NCBI RefSeq assembly: GCF_014699035.1
Contig: NZ_JACXAA010000001.1
Location: forward strand, 124,001-188,000
From: Spirosoma validum
GTDB lineage: Bacteria; Bacteroidota; Bacteroidia; Cytophagales; Spirosomataceae
Reading direction: 5' to 3'
DNA length: 64,000 nt
Positions 37,202-45,700 of this stretch are shown here, in pieces. A model generated the notes under the pieces. That model ran no database searches. It saw only the letters and a program-made list of their open reading frames with translations, and was not told where the DNA came from. Each line of letters starts with the position of its first letter. The first letter of the stretch is position 1. A program made the position numbers and the translations under genes.

Positions 37202-37831
37202 ATGAATACTGATCTCATTTTCAAATACTTTCCCAATCTGACCGCTGAACAGCAATCGCGGTTTGCGGCTTTAGAGGACCTTTACCGCGACTGGAATGCC
37301 AAAATCAACGTGATTTCGCGACAGGACATTGATGCGTTGTATGAAAAGCATATTCTGCATTCACTCGGCATTGCTAAAGTTGTACAGTTCAAACCCGGCA
37401 CAGAGGTTCTGGATGTAGGTACAGGGGGCGGTTTTCCCGGAATTCCACTAGCGATTCTGTTCCCGCTGGCCGATTTCCATTTGGTCGACAGTATCGGCAA
37501 GAAAATAAAAGTAGTGCAGGAAGTAACGGATGCGTTGGGGCTAACGAACGTAAAAGCCGAACAGGCTCGCGTGGAGCAGTTAAACACAACGTATGATTTT
37601 GTCGTAAGCCGGGCCGTTACGCGTCTGAAGCCGTTTCTGGGCTGGGTACGCTACAAAATTCATAAGTCAGGTAACAACGACCGCCCCAATGGTGTTTTGT
37701 ACCTCAAAGGGGGCGACCTTGCCGAGGAACTGGCCGAAGTGCCTGATCGTTACCGCGTTTACGATCTCTCGGATTATTTCGAGGAGCCTTTTTTTGAAAC
37801 GAAGAAAGTCATTTACATACCTAAAAAATAA
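37202..37831 (+). CDS. rsmG: 16S rRNA (guanine-527-N7) methyltransferase RsmG
   Basis: 209-residue SAM-dependent methyltransferase that modifies G527 in the 530 loop of 16S rRNA. The SAM-binding motif VLDVGTGGGFPGIPLAILFP and HLVDSIGKKIKVVQEVTDAL match GidB/RsmG proteins, as does FVVSRAVTRLKPFLGWV. The length is normal. A palindromic repeat follows the stop directly. Confidence 0.96.
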   Translation: MNTDLIFKYFPNLTAEQQSRFAALEDLYRDWNAKINVISRQDIDALYEKHILHSLGIAKVVQFKPGTEVLDVGTGGGFPGIPLAILFPLADFHLVDSIGKKIKVVQEVTDALGLTNVKAEQARVEQLNTTYDFVVSRAVTRLKPFLGWVRYKIHKSGNNDRPNGVLYLKGGDLAEELAEVPDRYRVYDLSDYFEEPFFETKKVIYIPKK

Positions 37832-37917
37832 CCGGGATTTAACGGATTTAAGCATTAAGCTGATTTTGTTCTTCGCTTTTATAAAAGCTAAATCCTTAAA
37901 TCAGCTAAATCCCGGTT
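37830..37917. repeat. Long imperfect hairpin repeat (CCGGGATTTA type)
   Basis: AACCGGGATTTA (37830-37841) and its exact complement (37906-37917) close a hairpin whose inner arms (to about 37866 and from about 37880) also pair well. It fills the gap between rsmG and the next ATG (37926). Its size and position suggest a dispersed palindromic repeat, but whether other copies exist cannot be tested here. Confidence 0.75.
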
Positions 37918-37925
37918 CAGACATC

Positions 37926-38228
37926 ATGGCAGAAAAATTCCGTAGTAGCAGTTTTAAAGATCCGCTCAATCCCGATGAGGTTGAGTTCAACGACAAAGGC
38001 GTTACGTTCCGTACCCGTAAACTGATTGGCGGCACCGACAACTTCGTATTCTATTCCGACATTTCGGGCGTGGAGATTGAGAATGGGGTGTTCTTTGCGA
38101 ATATCCACGTCATTCCCCGTGCGCGACCGGAGATTGTGATCCGCAATTTCTCCAAAGGTGATGCCCGGCGGATCAAAGAACTGATCCTTCAGAACGTACC
38201 GAGTCACCGACCCGACCCGTTACGGTAA
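37926..38228 (+). CDS. Small PH-like domain protein (100 aa)
   Basis: 100-residue soluble protein of unnamed family. Alternating beta-strand pattern (VTFRTRKLIGGTDNFVFYSD, GVEIENGVFFANIHVIPRA) followed by a helix (GDARRIKELILQNVP) resembles bacterial PH-like domains. ATG 37926 gives a protein-like N-terminus; the frame upstream of it reads through the palindromic repeat and is rejected. It may be co-transcribed with rsmG. Function unknown. Confidence 0.7.
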   Translation: MAEKFRSSSFKDPLNPDEVEFNDKGVTFRTRKLIGGTDNFVFYSDISGVEIENGVFFANIHVIPRARPEIVIRNFSKGDARRIKELILQNVPSHRPDPLR

Positions 38229-38310
38229 AATTTTACCTGTTCGTTGCGGTTGATTGTCATTTGGTTAGAACATTCTGTAGCGATAAATGACATTTTTTCG
38301 GGGCTAATAC

Positions 38311-38341
38311 TTGCGTAGTATCGTGTTTCGAGCTACTTTTG
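38311..38341 (+). promoter_or_regulatory. Promoter of tRNA-Asn
   Basis: TTG (38311-38313), a 20 bp spacer and an exact TACTTTTG box (38334-38341) give a textbook Bacteroidota promoter ending 9 bp before the tRNA. Confidence 0.8.
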
Positions 38342-38350
38342 CCCCACGAT

Positions 38351-38424
38351 TCCCGAATAGCTCAGTCGGTTAGAGCATCTGACTGTTAATCAGAGGGTCG
38401 CTGGTTCGAGCCCAGCTTCGGGAG
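38351..38424 (+). tRNA. tRNA-Asn (anticodon GTT)
   Basis: 74-nt cloverleaf. The acceptor stem TCCCGAA pairs with TTCGGGA, the D-arm is AGCTCAGTCGGTTAGAGC, the anticodon loop CTGTTAA gives GTT, and the T-loop GGTTCGAGCCC is normal. The discriminator base is G, and CCA is not encoded. An intrinsic terminator follows. An AT-rich accessory island begins just downstream. Confidence 0.97.
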
Positions 38425-38425
38425 C

Positions 38426-38460
38426 AAAAAGCCTCAAAACGTCTGTTTTGGGGCTTTTTT
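38426..38460 (+). terminator. Terminator of tRNA-Asn
   Basis: AAGCCTCAAAAC pairs with GTTTTGGGGCTT (one G-T pair, 4-base loop) and ends in six Ts. Confidence 0.85.
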
Positions 38461-38595
38461 GGTTCTTTCTGTATCACTTTTTGTAAAATCTCGAATATCA
38501 ACCTAAATCGTACTGTAATATTGGCATGTATTATTAACAAGAAAATACTTTATATATGGTAGTTTAGCCAACTCTTTTTAGTGTATAATACCTCC

Positions 38596-40863
38596 ATGAA
38601 TCCTAAACAAAAAGAAAAAAAATCCACCCTTAACGCTGAATTTGAAATTCAAGCAAAAAATATTGGCCCTCATATTAATTTATATGAAAATTTCAAAACT
38701 CATTCAGTAGAAATATGCCTGTTTGCAAACAATGGAACTGGGAAAACTGTTTTAAGTCGAATATTTAGACTAGCAACAAAAGACAATCCCTCTAAATATG
38801 ACTCAAATAAATTGTTAACTTTAGGGGAAAATAAAGGTAGTTTTTCATTCTCAGTAAAAAATATATCTAATGGAAGAAACGATTTAATATCTACTATTAA
38901 TGTTGATTTACAAAGAAATGTCCCTCCTGTCATCACAGGACAAAAAACCTATATATATCATATTTTCAATGAAGATTATGTAAGTGAAAACCTTGCAGCA
39001 TCTAGATATAAGCCAAACGGCGAAATTAAAGGCTATATTATTGGTAAAGAAAAAATTGATATATCTAAAGAAAAATTAAATCTCGAAAGTTTTACTTATG
39101 ATCTGAGTGATAGTTATCAGCTTATTGAAGCTGAAATAAAAAAAGCAAGATTTGAACTTAAAGGGTTAGGCATAAATGAAAAAACCTCTGAATTTTCCTA
39201 TCTCAATATTAATAGTTTAATAGAGTCTGATTTATCATTTTCAGAAGAAGAAACTTACGAAGAATTAAAGAATAAACTTTTTACGCTCAATTCGATTCCT
39301 GATAATTTGTCAGATTTATATAATTGCAATTTATCAATATCTACAAATACTCTATTCTTAATACAAGACTATTTGGAAACGCCCTTTAATAAAAGTGCAA
39401 TAGCAGAAAGTTTTAAGGAAAAGATTAGATCCAAAAGTTTATTCATAGAAGATGGATTGAAAATACTAGGGACTAGCAAAGAAACATGTCCTTTTTGCGA
39501 GCAAGATTTAAATGCTTCAGCCCTAGATTTAATAGATAAATATGTCGAGTTTACTATTGATACTGAAAATAAACAAATTAAACATGGAGACAATTTAATA
39601 AATTATTTAGAAGATTTAGAAAATCAATTTCAAGCGTTATGTAACGATTTCTTAGTATTAAAGAGTAAATATCAAGAATATAAAAGATACCTTCCTTCTA
39701 TAGATAATGAATTAATAGATATTCTTTATCCTGATGATGTCAGAGAAAGTATTAATGCAATAAAAAAAATGCTTCATTTAAAAGTATCGGATATATCTAA
39801 ATCTTATGGTATAAATACTTATGGAGAGCATATTGATTGTATTGATAAATGCGTAATAGAATTTATCAGAATAATAAATATTAACAAGTCACTAGTTAAT
39901 TTGATCAATTCAAGAAAAGACAATAAAAAAAGTGAAAAACTAGAGCTTAACAGAAAAATCATAAAGGCAAAGTACAATAGCTTAAAAAATTATTTATCTG
40001 CGGATGCCAAGAAATGCTATAATTTAAGATTATTCATTGAGCTTTTGGGTGAAGATATAAAAGATAAAGAAGAAAGTGAACGAGTTGACAAAAAAAGTAA
40101 AGTAGCGGAAACCTTTCAATATTATTTAAAAACATTTTTTCAAGGTAAATACTATTTTGATGAAAACGAATTTTGCTTGACATATAAGAATAATAAACTG
40201 AACCAAAATGCTTCTGATGTACTAAGTGAAGGTGAAAAGACTATTGTAGCTTTTTGCTACTACTTAGCCGATATACATAAAATTGTAAACAATTCTGAGG
40301 ATTACAAATTGATATTTTTAATTATAGATGATCCAATTTCAAGTTTAGATTTTCATTACGTCTATGCGATAGCCCAAGTGATCAAAAACTTCACTGTTGT
40401 GTTTCAAGTAAAATTTGCAAGATATATAATACTTACACACAATTTTGAATTTCTGTCAATTCTCTTGCGAAATAATTTATCCTTCGAGAATTTCATACTT
40501 TCATCTGGTAAGATAAAAGCAATGAGAAAAGGATTAGTCATGCCATATGAAGAGCATTTAAATGACATTTATAATGTTGCTCAAGGGAACATGGAACCAA
40601 GTCATACTACCCCTAACTCTATTCGTCATATATTGGAAACAATAAATAGATTCGTATCTCCAGATGTGGATTTCCTTGATTTTTATGGGGCAAGTAATAT
40701 TTTAAACGATTGTCGATTTCTTTACACATTGATGCATGATAATTCACACGGGAATATTAGGGTTCAAAAACCTTATACTGATGAAATGATTGTTGGAGGT
40801 TGTAAAACTGTCATAAATTTTATTGAAGCGTCGTTTAAAGGACAGTTGAAAAATTTACAGTAA
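38596..40863 (+). CDS. ABC-type ATPase with PrrC/RloC-like anticodon nuclease features
   Basis: 755-residue protein of the AAA_13 class, which includes the anticodon nucleases PrrC and RloC. Walker A is FANNGTGKT (residues 43-51), a coiled-coil middle carries CPFCEQDL (Cys298, Cys301) like a zinc hook, and the ABC signature LSEGEKT (543) and Walker B FLIIDDPISSLD (Asp578, Asp579) complete the head. The C-terminal ~130 residues hold Arg677-x3-Glu681 and His714/His718 (RHILE, LMHDNSHG), spaced much like the Arg-Glu-His triad of PrrC as I recall it. Base composition is far more AT-rich than its surroundings, suggesting transfer. GTG 38581 is an alternative start. No hsd genes are nearby, so an RloC-like stand-alone defence nuclease is inferred. 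Confidence 0.75.
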   Translation: MNPKQKEKKSTLNAEFEIQAKNIGPHINLYENFKTHSVEICLFANNGTGKTVLSRIFRLATKDNPSKYDSNKLLTLGENKGSFSFSVKNISNGRNDLISTINVDLQRNVPPVITGQKTYIYHIFNEDYVSENLAASRYKPNGEIKGYIIGKEKIDISKEKLNLESFTYDLSDSYQLIEAEIKKARFELKGLGINEKTSEFSYLNINSLIESDLSFSEEETYEELKNKLFTLNSIPDNLSDLYNCNLSISTNTLFLIQDYLETPFNKSAIAESFKEKIRSKSLFIEDGLKILGTSKETCPFCEQDLNASALDLIDKYVEFTIDTENKQIKHGDNLINYLEDLENQFQALCNDFLVLKSKYQEYKRYLPSIDNELIDILYPDDVRESINAIKKMLHLKVSDISKSYGINTYGEHIDCIDKCVIEFIRIININKSLVNLINSRKDNKKSEKLELNRKIIKAKYNSLKNYLSADAKKCYNLRLFIELLGEDIKDKEESERVDKKSKVAETFQYYLKTFFQGKYYFDENEFCLTYKNNKLNQNASDVLSEGEKTIVAFCYYLADIHKIVNNSEDYKLIFLIIDDPISSLDFHYVYAIAQVIKNFTVVFQVKFARYIILTHNFEFLSILLRNNLSFENFILSSGKIKAMRKGLVMPYEEHLNDIYNVAQGNMEPSHTTPNSIRHILETINRFVSPDVDFLDFYGASNILNDCRFLYTLMHDNSHGNIRVQKPYTDEMIVGGCKTVINFIEASFKGQLKNLQ

Positions 40864-41010
40864 AACAATAGGTAAAAGGTCTATTCTGCTTATTTAGTAG
40901 ATAGACCTTTTATCCTCTTAAAAATACTCCTTTTCCTCTGCCTTAAATGGGCCTTCTGACGGCCCTGACAGCAAAAAGCGGCATCAACTCTTTTAGCTTC
41001 AAAGCCCCTA

Positions 41011-41163
41011 TTACAGTATACACACTTTTTTTGTAGAAGAAGTTGGTGTATTCTGTGTAGTGCCCCCCCCCTGACTATAGACCATCCTACCTTTTTCTAC
41101 CTCTTCAAAGCAATAGTTACGAAGTCCGTTTTTACCTTCTATTATTTTATCCTTTGTTTTCAT
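41011..41163 (-). CDS. Doubtful small ORF with a C9/G9 tract
   Basis: 50-residue frame from ATG 41161-41163 (starts MKTKDKIIEGKNGLRNYCFE). The first 30 residues look protein-like; the tail is low-complexity and crosses nine consecutive Gs on the coding strand (41063-41071). It may be the end of a decayed mobile-element gene. No family recognised. Confidence 0.25.
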   Translation of the reverse strand: MKTKDKIIEGKNGLRNYCFEEVEKGRMVYSQGGGTTQNTPTSSTKKVCIL

Positions 41164-41325
41164 TTTTGTGTACGTGTTAAATCTGTAAAAGTAATTACTT
41201 AGCCACGCGGTAGACACCCGATAGCATAGCGATAAACCTCCTGTAGCTCTGTGGAGACATTCATTAATTTTAAAAAGCCCCCTTAAAGCCATTAAAAAGC
41301 TTATCAGGTATTATTGCGTGGAGTA

Positions 41326-41757
41326 TTACGCGAAGAAATGACCTGTAATGTGCTCGTTGAAATCCTTAGTATTCGGGTAATAATGTGAGCAGTCCCAGAC
41401 GTTTATACCTCCCTTTACAAGCCGTTCTAATTCTCTCTTACCTGCTTTATCGTTGTCTAGAAAGGCATTTATTGTAACGTACTTAGAAAGGATCAACAAG
41501 GCATCATTTACGAACGATAAGGAGTTTAAAATAATCGTCGGATTACTGAGTTTATGAGCCTTGAAGAACTGGCAGAATGATAGGAAATCAAACACCCCCT
41601 CAAACAGATTGATTGCTGTTGAACCTTCAGCGGGTAAATGCGTAAACCACTTAGGGGACGTACTACCTTTGAAGTATCGGTTTCTTAGTTCAAAACCGCC
41701 TTTGTCATTGCCGAATCCAACCGCGTAGTATTGTTTCTGACCGATTCGATAATGCAC
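41326..41757 (-). pseudogene. C-terminal fragment of a TOPRIM primase
   Basis: 143 residues matching the TOPRIM half of CHC2-type primases carried by conjugative and mobilisable elements of Bacteroidota. The catalytic Glu motif NLFEGVFDFLSF, the DxD motif INAFLDNDKAGKRELERL and the upstream FELRNRYFKGSTSPKW are clear. The zinc-finger N-terminal half is absent. The frame opens at GTG 41757, directly at a 19 bp tandem duplication (41748-41785), which probably marks the break. It is best read as a relic of a mobile element. Confidence 0.65.
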
Positions 41758-41785
41758 TTCCTGTAAGATAATGCACTTCCTGTAA
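41748..41785. repeat. 19-bp perfect tandem duplication
   Basis: The sequence gataatgcacttcctgtaa occurs twice without a gap (41748-41766 and 41767-41785), exactly where the primase fragment begins. It fits a local slippage or repair scar. Confidence 0.9.
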
Positions 41786-42777
41786 ATAGTAGGAGAGATT
41801 TTACTATTTGTAACATAGTAAATGAGCGCTCGGCTCCGTACTAGCTGAATGCTTACAATGTCAATGGTTGACGAGTGGCTAGTTTAAGAGCAGTTCTAAT
41901 AGTATAGTTGATATTGAGGCAAATAAGTAAAGCTACTGGTAACATTAATAGAGATTATATCAAAAGATTGGTATATCGCTAGACATGAGCGACAGCAGCA
42001 CCTACGGGCAATTTTTGATTTAGCCAAATCCAAAGAAGTATACTCCATAAATAATTCGATAGGCTCAGTGAAGGTGCCAATGCCCCTATATAAGTGTTTG
42101 ACAGTTGGCACCATGCCAAATAGAGTACCTCACTCCGCAACTTGTTTTAAGACTGGTTGCCCTAAAAGCACTTTTAACTAAAACATCATTTTAAATGGTC
42201 TATATCTGTATTTTGTATATATAAAGTAAACATTAAATCTTGTGCGTCTCCTTATTAATTGTTACAGTTTTTTTGCTATCTATCTTTGTTACAACTATTC
42301 GGCCAAATAGCCTACCGACTCTCTTCTAAACAATGGCTTAGCTTATCAATCACCCTCCCTTAAAACCTGACTATGCATGAAATACTATTTACATCTGTTC
42401 GCCTTCAAAAGCCTTGTTGAGGACTGAACACCAGAAAGATAAATACCACCTCGAACCCTGAGTTGACTAATTAATAAGGTTGATATACGTTCGGTTCTGA
42501 GCTAGTTTCTGCTTTCTGCTCCTCTCTGACAAACGACTCTCTTATAGTCTGGTAATACGAATGAATCAGCTACTTCGCGTTGACTGGGAAGGCTTTTTTG
42601 TGCCTCATCTGATAGCTGTACGTATATACTTTCATAAGTACTACCCTGTATATGCGTTTTCCAGCAGAGCTTTCAATCCGTCAAAATGATCTCGCCTGGC
42701 ACCATCCTGGTTGCCGCTTTTTCTGTTAATACAGCCATTACAGGCATTTTTTACACCAATTACCTTCAATTATTTGT
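41786..42777. other. Non-coding region with a strong promoter
   Basis: About 1 kb with no recognised gene. The first half is AT-rich debris. A canonical promoter lies at 42259-42288. Downstream of it are a possible 42-codon frame (42561-42689, starting MNQLLRVDWEGFF) and otherwise a leader of about 480 nt up to the surface-protein gene at 42778. Confidence 0.5.
42259..42288 (+). promoter_or_regulatory. Canonical Bacteroidota promoter, far upstream of 42778
   Basis: TTG at 42259-42261, a 19 bp spacer and TATCTTTG at 42281-42288 match the consensus exactly. Transcription from about 42295 would give the secreted-protein gene a leader of about 480 nt, or an untranslated RNA. Confidence 0.65.
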
Positions 42778-45700
42778 ATGAGACAATCTTTATTCTTTTC
42801 ATTTCCTCTGGTTTACTATCGCACAATACAACTATTTGTGTGGCGGATCATCGGCGTCGGTCAGAACCAGCTTCAGAACACTAGCAAGCATAGTGCTGAT
42901 GCCCGATCTACGAAGTTCGGATTGCGGATAACTTGGCCCAGCGCACAGTTCTTATTGGTAACCTTACTTGTAGGGTTTATGTCAATGGGAGTCGGCCTTA
43001 AGTCTGTATCAGCGCAGACCATCAACGTAGCCAGTATCGATCAGTCGCGCTATCCAACGTACAGTCTGAATGGTTCCTATATGGTGAATGCCCTGGCCAA
43101 GCTCACCAGCACAGCCAATTTCGGTGCCGGGGGAACGGTAAACCATAGTCTGAATATTACCCACACCTTTGGCACAGTAGGCTCTATTACAGCAGCTTCG
43201 CTGGCTAGCTTTGATGTCCTTTTCATTGGAATGGTAGACGACAACCGGGTCAGCGCTCTTCTAACCCCCTCCGAGACTCAGGCCATTTTTACGTGGTCAC
43301 AACAGCCAGGGAAGGTTGTGATTCTAGCGGAACAGCCATTCAGTCAACCGTTAACGAATCGATACGGATACGGTTTGTCTAATCAGACCTCAAATCCGAC
43401 AACGCCAACCGTTGCGGATGCTACGTCGAACGTTAAAATTTTTTCAGGGGTTTTTGGTAGTGCGGTCAACATCAGTCAGGCAGGGACGTCTCAGGGATTT
43501 TTTTCCACTGATTGCTCCAGTATCGTATTGGCGAGAAACGCCAGTGGCAATCCATCGATCATACTAGATACCCGGCAAAGGGACGTGTTAGTGGCTGATA
43601 CCGACTATTTTACCTTCCTGTCCGGTGGTATGACAAACGGAGGTGCAATCAGCTCCGACACTGATAAAGCCTGGGCAAATTTATGGGCCTGGGCAGTCAA
43701 TGAGGTGATCACTCCTGGAACCAGCACCAATACACCGGTTACGGCATTCACAGTTGCCGCTACGCCTAGTCCCGGCTGCAACACGGGCAGTGGCAGCCTT
43801 ACGTTTACATCTCCGATAGGAACCGCCAGCAATGGTCAGCCTTTCGAATATTCCGTTGATGGTGGTGTTACGTATCAGGCCAGCCCCATCTTCACCAATT
43901 TAGCCGACGGAACCTACAGCATTTATGCACGAGCCGCGAGTACCTGTACAACCTCGGCAGGTGCCACTTCGGGCGGAACGGTCAAAGTAAATGTTGCACC
44001 GGTAGTAACAATATCGGCGAATCCAGGACTGATTATTGGCCCTGGCCAATCGACCTCTCTGACCGCATCCGGCGCTACGTCCTACACCTGGTCGACGGGA
44101 GGAACTACGGCGGCTATCACTACGTCTACAGCCGGTGTTTATTCGGTAACCGGCACACGAGGAATCTGCTCCGCTACAGCCAGTGTTACCGTGGTTGGTG
44201 GAAATCTCACGAATGGTCCCGTCTGTGATAATTTTGTGAGTTCAACCCAGGGATTACCCAGTGACTATGTCAATAAAGTATTTGCCGTGACAGGACCGGG
44301 CAGTACGACCGTTTATGCCAATACAAGTGAGGGGCCAGCGATATCGGTCGATGGCGGACAAACGTTCACCAGTTCGTCGATCTTTGCTAACGACTACTTT
44401 GGACTGACAGGCCCCGGCGGCACTACACTTTATTTCTCGACCTATAATGGATTATTGATTTCTACGGATGGTGGGCAAACATTTACGACCAAGACGACAG
44501 CCGATGGCCTGGGTGATAATTTCGCAGGAAATGTGTTTGCAGTAGGCAGCGCGGTTTATGTCGCAACAGGAGCTGGGCTCAGCATCTCGACCAATGGTGG
44601 AAACACATTTACAAATAAAACGACCGCAAATGGACTGGGGAGTAATTCGGTTTCCAGCGTATACGCAGTTGGTAATACAGTTTATGCACTCACTGGGGGT
44701 GGGCTCAGTATCTCGACCGACGGCGGAAACACATTTACGAACCAGACAACCGTTGCAGGCTTAGGAAATAATCCGACGACTATCTATGCCGTAGGCAATA
44801 CCGTCTTCGTTGCTACAAGCAGTGGGTTGAGCATCTCCACTAACGGTGGCCAGACATTTAGCACCCGAACGGTCGCCGATGGGTTAAGCAGTGATTATAT
44901 AGTTGATTTGCAAGTAATCGGCAACACGGTCTATGCGGCTACCGACAATGGCCTAAGCATTTCAACCAACGGGGGTAACACGTTCACGAACGCAACCAAT
45001 GGGCTGGGGTCGATTAGACTCGCTGATGTTTATGTGACGGGTAACTCCATTTATTTAGCTCGCCAGGGTGGAGGGGTAGCCTATTGCTCGTCGGCACCAG
45101 TAGTCAACCTGGTGCTGACTGCCTCCGCTACACCAAGCCCCGTTTGTGTGAATAGCTCGGTGAACCTATCGGTTACTGCATCGGGTGGCACAGCTCCCTA
45201 TAGCTATACCTGGGCTGCGCCCGCTGGCACTACCCTGTCGGCTACCAGCGCCAGCGCCGTTTCGGCGACAGCGGTCACGGCGGGCGTGCAAACCTTTACC
45301 GTGACGGTGGCCGATGCAGGCGGAACGCTCACCAGCAGCACTACTGTTAGCGTGACAGTGGAAGCGCCACCCACCGTCAGCATCGCAGCTAATCCGGGAC
45401 TAAGTATCGTTCAGGGGCAATCGACTACCCTGACCGCATCCGGCGCTACGTCCTACACCTGGTCGACGGGGGCAACGACAACGACTGTTTCTACCTCCCT
45501 GGCTGGGACCTATTCTGTAACAGGCGTGACTGGCGCCTGCTCAGCAACAGCTAGTGTGACTGTCACGGTGGGTGCCCCAGCCCCTGTCCTGGCTAATTTT
45601 GCGGCTAATCCTACATCGGTCTGCGCCGGTCAGCCCGTTAGCTTTTCGGCAAACGTTGCCAATGCGGCAGTTCCTTTTGCCTATACCCTCACCAACGGTA

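Noticed and set aside
37689..37925. Longer start for the small PH-like protein
   Set aside because: The extra frame overlaps rsmG and reads through the palindromic repeat; ATG 37926 begins the protein-like part.
38351..38424. tRNA-Asn as an attachment site for the AT-rich island
   Set aside because: No second copy of the tRNA 3' end was found between 38425 and 42777, and no integrase gene is present, so integration at the tRNA is not shown.
41896..42114. 72-codon minus-strand frame and an open plus-strand frame over the same DNA
   Set aside because: Neither has a protein-like composition or recognised family; the plus frame has no suitable start.
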